From assembly GCA_002470275.1 (NCBI GenBank), contig DKNY01000033.1, positions 20,101-38,240 of the forward strand: a stretch of 18,140 nucleotides of DNA, written 5' to 3'. The position numbers and the translations under genes are program-made. This DNA is from Gammaproteobacteria bacterium UBA7376. GTDB taxonomy: Bacteria; Pseudomonadota; Gammaproteobacteria; Pseudomonadales; Azotimanducaceae. The notes under the pieces are model-generated. The model was not told where the DNA came from, did not search any database, and was given only the letters and a program-made list of their open reading frames with translations. This document shows positions 1 to 7,142 of this stretch, piece by piece. Each line of letters begins with the position of its first letter. Within the stretch, counting starts at the first letter, position 1.

Positions 1-1662
1 TCTCAGCGAAAGCGGATCGCTCGTGAAACCCTGGACTTCTACGCCCCCATCGCGAATCGTCTGGGCATCCATAAAATCAAGACCGAGCTTGAGGACCTAG
101 GCTTCAAGGCACTTTATCCCTTACGCGCCGAGAGCATCGAGCGGGCGGTTATGTCCGCCAGGGGGAATCGCAAAGCCATTGTTGAAGAAATACGCGACGC
201 CATGATCGCGGCCCTTAATCGTGAGGGCATCAATGCAGAGGTCGTTGGCCGAGAAAAAAATGCATTCTCCATCTACCGCAAAATGCGGACGCGGCAAAAA
301 TCCTTTTCAGAAATCATGGATGTCTTTGGATTCAGGATCGTCGTGGACCAGCCGGATACCTGCTACCGAGCCCTGGGCGTCGTGCACAACCTCTACAGCC
401 CGGTGGTCAGTCGCTTCAAAGACTATATCGCGATCCCCAAGGTCAACGGGTATCAGTCGCTACACACCAGCCTCTTTAGCCTGCATGGCGTGCCCATCGA
501 GGTCCAGATACGCACCAAACAGATGGACGCCATTGCCGACAATGGCATTGCCGGACACTGGCTTTATAAGACCCAGGGCGAATTCGACTCCGGCCAGCAA
601 CGCGCACGCCAGTGGGTCAAGGACTTGATGGAGCTGCAAAGGAAGGCCGGCAACCCACTGGAATTTATTGAGAGCCTGAAGATCGACCTGTTCCCGGACG
701 AGGTTTATGTCTTTTCCCCCAAGGGAGACATCTTTGAACTTCCGAACGGTGCCTGCGCGGTGGACTTTGCCTACTGCGTACACACCGATATTGGCAACCG
801 ATGCATTGCCTGCCGTATTGACGGCCAGCTTGCGCCGCTATCTCAGCAGCTTTCTAGCGGCCAGCGCGTACAGGTCATCACCGCAGAGGATGCGCGGCCC
901 AACCCGGACTGGCTCACCTTCGCCGTCACGTCCCGAGCCCGCTCGGCAATCCGACATCAGCTGAAACATCAGCAGGCTGGAGAATCCATTGCGCTGGGCA
1001 GGCGGCTTTTGAATCGCGCCCTTGGCAACGCCAACACCAGTATCAACGACCTAGACTTCAGGCGCCTGCGCCGAGTATTCAGTGAACTTGGTGTGCGAAA
1101 GCTAGACGAACTCCTAGAGGAAATCGGAAACGGTGAACTGATGGCTTACGTGGCAGCCCAAAAACTGCTGTCAGCGGATAATCCAGAGTACGCAGCGGTT
1201 AAGGTACAGGGAGGCGGGCCCGTGGCTATCCGCGGCGGGGAGGGCTTGGTCATAAACTACGGGCGGTGTTGTGGCCCCGTACCGGGGGACCCAATCGTGG
1301 GTCATATGACGCCCGGCAAGGGATTTGTGGTGCACATTGAGACCTGCAGCAACCTGAACGATGTACGTCGACGCGCCTCCCATGAGATCATCCCAGCACG
1401 CTGGACGTCGACTACCCAGGGAGAATTTCTTAGCGCTCTGCGCGTTGATGTAAAGCGCAGAAAGGGCATTCTTGCGGAGATTGCTGCCGAGGTCACTGCG
1501 GCAGATGCCGGCGTGGATAGCATCGGCGTCGAGGAGCGGAACGCAGAGATCAGCACCCTACAAATCGGAGTTACGGTGAAGAACCGCTCTCACCTCGCTA
1601 GACTTATGCGCCGTCTACGTAATGTGAGCGCCGTCATTAATCTCGCGCGTAGCGGCGGCTAG
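1..1662 (+). CDS. spoT: SpoT, bifunctional (p)ppGpp synthetase/hydrolase, 5'-truncated by window edge
   Basis: This gene makes and degrades the stringent-response alarmone (p)ppGpp in the cytoplasm. The frame is open from base 1, giving 553 visible residues. Compared with the roughly 700-residue family, about 150 N-terminal residues (most of the HD hydrolase domain) lie outside the window. The visible start, ARETLDFYAPIANRLGIHKI, matches the end of that domain. The synthetase domain follows, with the substrate-binding stretch IAIPKVNGYQSLHT near residues 143-156. Its RFKD motif at 138-141 is the RxKD form typical of SpoT and bifunctional Rel, not the ExDD of RelA. A TGS domain lies near 234-295, a conserved CCGPVPGDP segment near 423-431, and an ACT domain at the C-terminus. 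ridA follows 29 bases later and then recG, so the three are probably co-transcribed. Identification is secure. Hydrolase activity cannot be judged because its metal-binding residues are not visible. Confidence 0.97.
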   Translation, partial: SQRKRIARETLDFYAPIANRLGIHKIKTELEDLGFKALYPLRAESIERAVMSARGNRKAIVEEIRDAMIAALNREGINAEVVGREKNAFSIYRKMRTRQKSFSEIMDVFGFRIVVDQPDTCYRALGVVHNLYSPVVSRFKDYIAIPKVNGYQSLHTSLFSLHGVPIEVQIRTKQMDAIADNGIAGHWLYKTQGEFDSGQQRARQWVKDLMELQRKAGNPLEFIESLKIDLFPDEVYVFSPKGDIFELPNGACAVDFAYCVHTDIGNRCIACRIDGQLAPLSQQLSSGQRVQVITAEDARPNPDWLTFAVTSRARSAIRHQLKHQQAGESIALGRRLLNRALGNANTSINDLDFRRLRRVFSELGVRKLDELLEEIGNGELMAYVAAQKLLSADNPEYAAVKVQGGGPVAIRGGEGLVINYGRCCGPVPGDPIVGHMTPGKGFVVHIETCSNLNDVRRRASHEIIPARWTSTTQGEFLSALRVDVKRRKGILAEIAAEVTAADAGVDSIGVEERNAEISTLQIGVTVKNRSHLARLMRRLRNVSAVINLARSGG

Positions 1663-1691
1663 TTCGCGGCTCATCACACAGGAGTTAGCAA

Positions 1692-2087
1692 GTGACCAGA
1701 GACATCATTCATACAGAGGACGCTCCGGCCGCCATAGGCACCTACTCTCAGGCGGTCAAGGTAGGCCCTGGGGCCATGGTATTCGTGTCTGGACAGATTC
1801 CTTTGAATCCACAGACGATGGAAGTTGTCGGGGAAGACTTCTCTGCTCAAGCTACTCAGGTTTTTCGTAACCTAGAAGCCGTCGTGCAGGCCTCAGGCGG
1901 TCAGCTCGGTGACTGTGTCAAGCTAACCATTTACTTAACGGACCTAGGGCAATTCAGCTTGGTCAACACGATCATGAGCGAGTTCTTTTCAGAACCCTAT
2001 CCGGCGAGAGCTGCGGTGGAAGTCAGCGCGCTCCCCAAGGGGGTTCAAGTTGAGGTAGACGCAATCGTTATGCTTCCCGCCACCTAG
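1692..2087 (+). CDS. ridA: RidA, 2-iminobutanoate/2-iminopropanoate deaminase
   Basis: RidA (YjgF/YER057c/UK114 family, 131 residues, the usual length) hydrolyses reactive enamine/imine intermediates released by PLP enzymes such as threonine dehydratase, protecting the cell from their damage. The family signature is complete: IGTYSQAV near residue 15, FVSGQIPLNP at 31-40, and the C-terminal block PARAAVEVSALPKGVQVEVDAI. Arg106 and Glu121 correspond to the substrate-carboxylate-binding arginine and the water-positioning glutamate of the E. coli protein. The start is GTG at 1692, supported by GGAG at 1681-1684. It lies between spoT and recG, a place where Pseudomonas also carries ridA after spoT and where E. 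coli instead has trmH. Nothing odd is seen apart from the GTG start. Confidence 0.96.
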   Translation: MTRDIIHTEDAPAAIGTYSQAVKVGPGAMVFVSGQIPLNPQTMEVVGEDFSAQATQVFRNLEAVVQASGGQLGDCVKLTIYLTDLGQFSLVNTIMSEFFSEPYPARAAVEVSALPKGVQVEVDAIVMLPAT

Positions 2088-2091
2088 ATGC

Positions 2092-4110
2092 ATGATGCAG
2101 ATCGACCCGCAAGGCGACGTTACCCAGCTGAAAGGCGTCGGTCCAAGTCTGCAGAACACCCTCGCTAAACTCGGCATATTTCGTGCCCTGGACATCCTGC
2201 TTCATCTTCCTAGCCGTTACCAGGATAGGTCCACCGTCACACCGCTTTCCCAGCTGCGACCCAATGAGGAATATCTCGTCTCAGGCGCCATAGCCGGCAG
2301 CAAGGTGGTCTTTGGCAAATCCCGCAGCCTGGAGGTTTTAGTAACGGATGCAGATTCTGAGCTGCGCCTGCGCTTTTTTCACTTCTCTAAATTTCAGCAG
2401 CGGGCACTGGAAAACGCGAACTACATTCAGGCCTTTGGCAGCACCGCCTATATCGGCCGTCACCTGGCCATGGCGCATCCTGAGTATCGCACCTTCACTG
2501 ATCCGCCCCCGGCTCCAAAGCCCCAGCTGGTTCCCGTCTATCCGACGACTCAGGGCCTCAGTCAGAATCGATTGCGTCAATTGACCGCTAGCGTCTGCGC
2601 CCAAGCGTGGCCAGAGACGCCGGGCACGCCGTTTTCAAAACTTAAATTGCTGCATCAACCGGACAGCCTCCAAAGCATTCCCGAGCTGCGCGCTGAGCTT
2701 GCGCTGGAGGAGTTAGCCGCTTACTACACGGTGATGAAGAGGCGAGCGCTTAAACGCAAGCAGCAAACGGGGATTCCATTGCCCCGAGGGCCGGGGCTGG
2801 GCAGGACCCTACGCGATAGCCTCCCCTTCAAATTGACCAAGGCGCAGCGGCGAGTAATCGGGGAAACCCTGATTGACCTCGAAAACGAGACCCCCATGCT
2901 GCGGTTGGTTCAGGGCGACGTGGGGTCAGGCAAAACCATCGTGGCTGCCTTCGCAGCCCTCAGAGCTGCAGAGCAGGGCTGCCAAACGGCGATCATGGCG
3001 CCCACGGAACTGCTCGCCGAACAGCACCTGCAAAACTTTCAAACCTGGCTTGAGCCCATGGGGCTGCGCGTGGCGCTTTTGACCGGGCAAATGGCCGCCG
3101 CCGCCAGCCGCGAGGCCATCAGGGCGACACTCGACGGCGAGCTGGACGTCGTGATTGGCACGCATGCGCTGTTTCAGGATCGCGTCACCTTTTCGCGCCT
3201 GGCCCTGGTTATCATTGATGAGCAGCATCGTTTCGGAGTACACCAACGCATGGCCCTGCGCTTCAAAGGTCTGGCTCCCCACCAATTAGTGATGACGGCA
3301 ACCCCCATCCCGCGCACCCTGACCATGGCGCTCTATGCGGACATGGATGTATCGCTCATTGATGAGCTGCCTCCAGGGCGGCAAGCCATCACCACGCAAA
3401 CCATCGCCGAGAGCAATCGGCCCAAGGTGATAGAGCGTATTCGCCAAACCCTGAAGCAGGGCCAGCAGGCGTACTGGGTTTGCACGCTCATCGATCCCTC
3501 AGAAGAGATTCCGGCCACCGCCGCCACCGAGGCCTTTGAGGATTTGCAGCGGGCGCTTCCAGAGTTTCGAATTGGGCTGCTACATGGACGGCTGCGGGGA
3601 GAGGAGAAAGTCGCGATTATGCGTGCCTTCAAGAATCACGAGCTTGATCTACTGGTGGCTACAACGGTCATCGAGGTTGGCGTAGACGTTGGCAACGCGA
3701 CCCAGATGGTCATCGAAAATAGCGAGCGTTTGGGCCTGGCACAGCTCCATCAGCTGCGCGGCCGGGTGGGTCGAGGGAGCACGGCGAGCGGATGTTTTTT
3801 ACTGTTCAAACCGGGCCTCGGCGATACTGGGAAGCGACGCCTTAACGCGCTACGCGAGAGCCAGGACGGCTTCTTTCTTGCCGAACGAGACCTAGAAATT
3901 CGCGGACCGGGAGATGTGCTGGGCACGCGTCAATCTGGTGAGCAGAGCTTTCATATCGCGGACCTAGCTGAACATGCGCACCTGATGCCAGAAGCCATCT
4001 CTCTAGCCGAGGCGCTGATGGGTGCAGCACCGGGCACCGATGCCGCTAATCGCTTATCGGGCCTGTTAGATACCTGGGCGCCGGCTCAGAGTGATCACCT
4101 TAGCGCCTAG
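2092..4110 (+). CDS. recG: RecG, ATP-dependent DNA helicase (fork reversal and branch migration)
   Basis: RecG remodels stalled replication forks and branch-migrates Holliday junctions and D-loops. The product is 672 residues, close to the roughly 690 of E. coli. An N-terminal wedge/OB domain (about 1-230) precedes two helicase lobes. Walker A is GDVGSGKT at 275-282 and the Walker B variant is DEQH at 376-379, followed by RFGVHQR. Further motifs are TATPIPRTLTM, TTVIEVGVDVGNA and QLRGRVGRG. The start lies 4 bases after the ridA stop, with tandem ATG codons at 2092 and 2095 in frame and an out-of-frame ATG at 2088. No good ribosome-binding site is visible, so translational coupling to ridA is likely. 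Its stop overlaps the stop of the convergent symporter gene by 4 bases. Confidence 0.97.
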   Translation: MMQIDPQGDVTQLKGVGPSLQNTLAKLGIFRALDILLHLPSRYQDRSTVTPLSQLRPNEEYLVSGAIAGSKVVFGKSRSLEVLVTDADSELRLRFFHFSKFQQRALENANYIQAFGSTAYIGRHLAMAHPEYRTFTDPPPAPKPQLVPVYPTTQGLSQNRLRQLTASVCAQAWPETPGTPFSKLKLLHQPDSLQSIPELRAELALEELAAYYTVMKRRALKRKQQTGIPLPRGPGLGRTLRDSLPFKLTKAQRRVIGETLIDLENETPMLRLVQGDVGSGKTIVAAFAALRAAEQGCQTAIMAPTELLAEQHLQNFQTWLEPMGLRVALLTGQMAAAASREAIRATLDGELDVVIGTHALFQDRVTFSRLALVIIDEQHRFGVHQRMALRFKGLAPHQLVMTATPIPRTLTMALYADMDVSLIDELPPGRQAITTQTIAESNRPKVIERIRQTLKQGQQAYWVCTLIDPSEEIPATAATEAFEDLQRALPEFRIGLLHGRLRGEEKVAIMRAFKNHELDLLVATTVIEVGVDVGNATQMVIENSERLGLAQLHQLRGRVGRGSTASGCFLLFKPGLGDTGKRRLNALRESQDGFFLAERDLEIRGPGDVLGTRQSGEQSFHIADLAEHAHLMPEAISLAEALMGAAPGTDAANRLSGLLDTWAPAQSDHLSA

Positions 4111-5390
4111 CCAGCCAATTTTTGATCCGAACTCGGCGCCGCCCCATTAAAGGTTTCCAGATCGAATTGATCCTCTGAGCGGGCCACAATGGTGGCAACG
4201 GTCATATCGCCGGTCACGTTGACCGCCGTGCGAAGCATATCCAATAGCCGGTCTACCCCAATGATCAGGGCGATACCCTCCACCGGAAGGCCAACCTGCT
4301 CGAGAACGAGGGTCAGCGTAATAAGCCCGACGCCGGGCACCGCAGCGGTTCCGATAGACGCCAGGGTCGCCGTAAGAATCACCGTCAGGTAGGCGGTTAT
4401 GCCCAGCTCATAGCCAAAGAATTGGGCGATGAAGACCGTTGCAACCCCCTGCATGATGGCGGTGCCGTCCATGTTTATGGTGGCACCCAGCGGGATCGCA
4501 AAGGAAGCAATTCGATTCTTTACACCTACCTCGTGCTCTACTGTTCTCAGCGTCACGGGCAGCGTCGCGCCGCTAGAAGAGGTGGAGAAAGCCACCAGCA
4601 GGGGTTGCCTGAGCTTGAGCAAGAATCGCCGCGCATTGAGCCCAGCGAGCGCCACCAACAGAGTGGGATAAACGATGGCGCCGTGCATCACCAGGCCAAG
4701 AACGACGGTCAGGAAATAAGCGATAACCTTGCCTATCTCCGCGAGCCCTAAGGTCGCACCCAGGGTAACCATCAGACAGAAGACCCCATAGGGGGTGAAC
4801 TGCACCAGCATCGAGATCAAACGCATCAGCACCGCATTGAGTGACTCAAAAATATCTCGGACTTTAGCGCCGGCTGAGCCAATCTGGCTCAACGCGAGGC
4901 CAAACAAGATAGCAAAAAGAATGACCTGAAGCATTTTGCCCTCAGCCATCGCCTTGACCGGATTGCCGGGCACGATGTTGACCAACGTGTCTTTGACGCT
5001 GGGCGACTCCTTCGCTGCAAAGCTGAGGGTCCCCTCGGTATCCATGGTGTCTGCCACACCTTCACCGGGGCCGATGAACAGCGCCAACGCTAAGGCCAGA
5101 GAAACCGCCAACGCGGTGGTCAGCAGGTACAGGCCAATGGTCTTCCCCCCCAGGCGTCCCACGCTTCCGCTGTCGCCGAGACTCGCCGCGCCACAAACGA
5201 GAGATACAAAGACCAGGGGAACCACCATCATCTTCAATAGGGTAATGAAAATCTGGCCACCCGCGTCAATCACGCCATCAAGCCCGAAGGTGATCAGGAT
5301 ATGGTCCTCTGGCAGCGCCGCCCATTGATAGAGGGCGCCGAGCAGGAGCCCGATCCCCATACCGATAAGAATTTTCTGGGTCAGATTCAT
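4107..5390 (-). CDS. DAACS-family dicarboxylate/amino acid:cation symporter, probably glutamate/aspartate type
   Basis: This 427-residue inner-membrane protein belongs to the SLC1/DAACS family (GltP, GltT, DctA), which imports acidic amino acids or C4-dicarboxylates with Na+ or H+. The first re-entrant hairpin carries the serine-rich tip SSSGATLPVT at 271-280, and the unwound TM7 carries NMDGT at 306-310. The binding segment of TM8 reads VDRLLDMLRTAVNVTGD at 379-395. Within it, Asp384, Arg387, Thr388, Asn391 and Asp395 align with GltPh Asp394, Arg397, Thr398, Asn401 and Asp405. In GltPh the Asp394 equivalent binds the substrate amino group and Arg397 its side-chain carboxylate, so glutamate or aspartate is more likely than succinate. 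This specificity is inferred by eye. The gene may be read from the rubredoxin gene 51 bases upstream. A symbol is not given because gltP, gltT and similar names cannot be separated here. Confidence 0.93.
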   Translation of the reverse strand: MNLTQKILIGMGIGLLLGALYQWAALPEDHILITFGLDGVIDAGGQIFITLLKMMVVPLVFVSLVCGAASLGDSGSVGRLGGKTIGLYLLTTALAVSLALALALFIGPGEGVADTMDTEGTLSFAAKESPSVKDTLVNIVPGNPVKAMAEGKMLQVILFAILFGLALSQIGSAGAKVRDIFESLNAVLMRLISMLVQFTPYGVFCLMVTLGATLGLAEIGKVIAYFLTVVLGLVMHGAIVYPTLLVALAGLNARRFLLKLRQPLLVAFSTSSSGATLPVTLRTVEHEVGVKNRIASFAIPLGATINMDGTAIMQGVATVFIAQFFGYELGITAYLTVILTATLASIGTAAVPGVGLITLTLVLEQVGLPVEGIALIIGVDRLLDMLRTAVNVTGDMTVATIVARSEDQFDLETFNGAAPSSDQKLAG

Positions 5391-5415
5391 ATGCAGCCTA
5401 GTCCCCTCGTTATCT

Positions 5416-5440
5416 TCGCCAGCCTACTACAGCCTGGCGA
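5416..5440 (-). terminator. Hairpin downstream of the rubredoxin gene, possible weak terminator or processing site
   Basis: A perfect 7-bp inverted repeat, TCGCCAG / CTGGCGA, with an 11-base loop starts two bases after the rubredoxin stop. No T-run follows on the minus strand, so this is not a classical intrinsic terminator. It could attenuate or process a rubredoxin-symporter transcript, or it may be chance. Confidence 0.3.
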
Positions 5441-5441
5441 T

Positions 5442-5609
5442 TTAACCGATCTCTACCATCTCAAAATCTGCCTTGCCAACGCCACACTCGGGGCAGATGA
5501 AATCTTCATCCACGTCCTCCCATGACGTCCCGGGCGCTATTCCCTCATCCTCGTATCCCTCAGCTTCGTCATATATCCAGCCACAGACGATGCACTGCCA
5601 TTTTTTCAT
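5442..5609 (-). CDS. rubA: Rubredoxin (55 residues)
   Basis: This small cytoplasmic iron-sulfur electron carrier has one Fe bound by four cysteines. The protein begins MKKWQCIVCGWIYDEAEG and contains FICPECGVGKADFE, so the two knuckles are Cys6-x2-Cys9-Gly and Cys39-x2-Cys42-Gly, with the typical aromatic and acidic residues between them. Its length matches the 53-55 residues of the family. The start ATG at 5609-5607 has an AAAGG-like sequence about 10 bases upstream. In Pseudomonas, rubredoxin genes lie near ubiC and ubiA and serve alkane hydroxylases or other redox partners. Here it is divergent from ubiA, and no rubredoxin reductase or hydroxylase is visible in the window, so the partner is unknown. 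The identity is certain from the motifs; the symbol is by family. Confidence 0.95.
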   Translation of the reverse strand: MKKWQCIVCGWIYDEAEGYEDEGIAPGTSWEDVDEDFICPECGVGKADFEMVEIG

Positions 5610-5749
5610 CGGTCTAAACCTTTTGTTTTACTCACGTTTGCCGGCCGCTACGCTAAAGCTAGGCTTGTCAAAAAGCAACGCATCTACCGGTAACATGGCG
5701 CTAAATGGTGGAAATCAATACACTGACGAATCGGTAACATAGCCTGGCG
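5610..5749. promoter_or_regulatory. Divergent intergenic region between rubredoxin and ubiA, presumed promoters
   Basis: This is the largest non-coding gap in the window (140 bases) and lies between divergent genes, so it must hold the promoters for both. TTGTCA at 5665-5670 could be a plus-strand -35 box, and the same spot reads TTGACA on the minus strand. No convincing -10 box at 16-18 bases was found for either direction; TAACAT at 5691-5696 is a 4/6 match at 20 bases. The 9-mer CGGTAACAT occurs twice, at 5688-5696 and 5732-5740, the first inside the palindrome TACCGGTA (5685-5692). Exact promoters are not assigned. Confidence 0.35.
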
Positions 5750-6613
5750 ATGAATCAACAACGTATATCCTCCTTCCTTGCGCTTATGCGGCTGGACCGA
5801 CCGGTGGGCACCTTGCTGTTACTCTGGCCCACGCTTGCCGCCTTGTGCATGGCTGCCGACGGCCTACCGCCCATTAGCCTGGTTGTTATCTTTACCCTCG
5901 GCACCTTTGTCATGCGCTGCGCGGGGTGCGTGATCAACGACTATGCGGACAGAAACCTGGATGGCGGCGTCAAAAGAACTCTGGACCGACCCCTGGTCAC
6001 CGGCGCGATCAAACCCCGGGAAGCCTTGATCCTGTTCCTCGTCCTGATTTCCTTGGCTGCAAGTCTGCTGATTTGGCTGAACCCTAGCACTCGGGCATTC
6101 GCCCTTGGCGGCCTGTGCATCGCCATTCTTTATCCCTTTATGAAGCGTCATACCCACCTTCCCCAAGTGGTCCTGGGGGCGGCCTTCAGTTGGGGCATCC
6201 TCATGGCCTGGACGGCTCAGGATTTAGGCGTGCCACCGGTTGCCATCATTATGTTTTTATCGAGCCTGCTGTGGATCGTGGCCTACGATACCCAGTACGC
6301 CATGGTTGACCGAGATGACGATCTCAAAATCGGCATTAAGAGCACGGCCATTCTCTTTGGTGACCTAGACCGACTGATCATTGGTATCCTTCAGGCTCTC
6401 GCCCTGCTTGGCTTCTGGCTTGTGGGCCTAGCGCTGGATTACGGCGGGCCCTTTACGTTCAGCCTGGTCGTTATCTTCGGGCTATTTTGCTATCAACAGC
6501 AGTTAACGAAAGATCGATCTAGAGAAGGCTGCTTTGCTGCATTCCAAAATAACATCTGGGTGGGAGTGGCGCTGCTCTCGGGAACCCTCCTCGATAGCGT
6601 GACCAACCTATGA
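5750..6613 (+). CDS. ubiA: UbiA, 4-hydroxybenzoate polyprenyltransferase
   Basis: UbiA attaches the polyprenyl tail to 4-hydroxybenzoate in the inner membrane, the first membrane step of ubiquinone synthesis. The product is 287 residues with about eight to nine predicted membrane segments, the family norm. Both Mg-diphosphate-binding aspartate motifs are present: NDYADRNLD at 63-71 and YDTQYAMVDRDDD at 179-191. The latter is followed by IGIKSTA, typical of the ubiquinone branch. The N-terminal block RLDRPVGTLLLLWP is also characteristic. The start ATG at 5750 has only a weak ribosome-binding sequence. ubiC (chorismate lyase), often adjacent, is absent, so 4-hydroxybenzoate must come from a gene elsewhere. 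The TRAP dctQ gene starts 13 bases after the stop, so all three plus-strand genes may share a transcript. Confidence 0.96.
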   Translation: MNQQRISSFLALMRLDRPVGTLLLLWPTLAALCMAADGLPPISLVVIFTLGTFVMRCAGCVINDYADRNLDGGVKRTLDRPLVTGAIKPREALILFLVLISLAASLLIWLNPSTRAFALGGLCIAILYPFMKRHTHLPQVVLGAAFSWGILMAWTAQDLGVPPVAIIMFLSSLLWIVAYDTQYAMVDRDDDLKIGIKSTAILFGDLDRLIIGILQALALLGFWLVGLALDYGGPFTFSLVVIFGLFCYQQQLTKDRSREGCFAAFQNNIWVGVALLSGTLLDSVTNL

Positions 6614-6626
6614 GCGGACTGAATTC

Positions 6627-7142
6627 GTGAAGTTAATTTTGATGGGGTTAGTCCAGCTCGGTCGCAGCCTGTCAAAGGCTCTGGCTACATTGCGCTGGCT
6701 GGCGTTGGCCATGGTGCTGTTAACCATTTCTGTGGTGTGTCTTCGCTATCTGTTCTCCACCAGCGCCATCCTAATTCAGGAATCCGTGGTCTATCTGCAT
6801 GCCATACTGTTCATGCTCGCCATCCCCCTGGGTTTGGCCGAGCGCACCCATGTCCGGGTAGACATCCTCTATGGACGACTGCCTACGCGAACCCAACACT
6901 GGATTGATCTGGCCGGCCACGCACTGTTGCTCATCCCGGTGGCCGTTTTTATGGGCTGGATCAGCCTGGACTACGTCGCCGCGAGCTGGAGAATTTTTGA
7001 GGGCTCCGCCGAAGTGGGGGGCATTCAAGGCGTTTTTCTGCTGAAAACTCTGATCCCGGCAACCGCATTGCTGCTCCTGCTCCAGGGCTTGGCGGGCATG
7101 GCTGAGTGCATCCTGACGCTGACCGGCGATGAGGAAGCATAA
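6627..7142 (+). CDS. TRAP transporter small permease subunit (DctQ/TakQ type)
   Basis: This is the four-helix small membrane subunit of a tripartite ATP-independent periplasmic (TRAP) transporter, which pairs with the large DctM subunit to drive ion-coupled uptake. The 171-residue product has four hydrophobic segments (about 24-45, 52-74, 92-113 and 133-158). It also has family features: QESVVYLHAILFMLA in the second helix, THVRVDILY in the following loop, and GGIQGVFLLKTLIPA before the last helix. The GTG at 6627 is the longest start; an in-frame ATG at 6642 is a credible alternative, and neither has a strong ribosome-binding site. The stop shares one base with the dctM start (TAATG), so the two are translationally coupled. 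Its solute receptor is encoded on the opposite strand at 9346-10449. Confidence 0.9.
   Translation: MKLILMGLVQLGRSLSKALATLRWLALAMVLLTISVVCLRYLFSTSAILIQESVVYLHAILFMLAIPLGLAERTHVRVDILYGRLPTRTQHWIDLAGHALLLIPVAVFMGWISLDYVAASWRIFEGSAEVGGIQGVFLLKTLIPATALLLLLQGLAGMAECILTLTGDEEA

Noticed and set aside
1..1662. Truncated spoT as a possible single-domain synthetase
   Set aside because: The frame is open to base 1 and begins inside the end of the HD hydrolase domain, so the missing N-terminus is explained by the window edge.
5473..5742. An 89-residue plus-strand open frame upstream of ubiA
   Set aside because: It is antisense to the rubredoxin gene, which has all four metal-binding cysteines. A 15-codon ATG start at 5695 inside it has no clear ribosome-binding site, so a leader peptide is not claimed.
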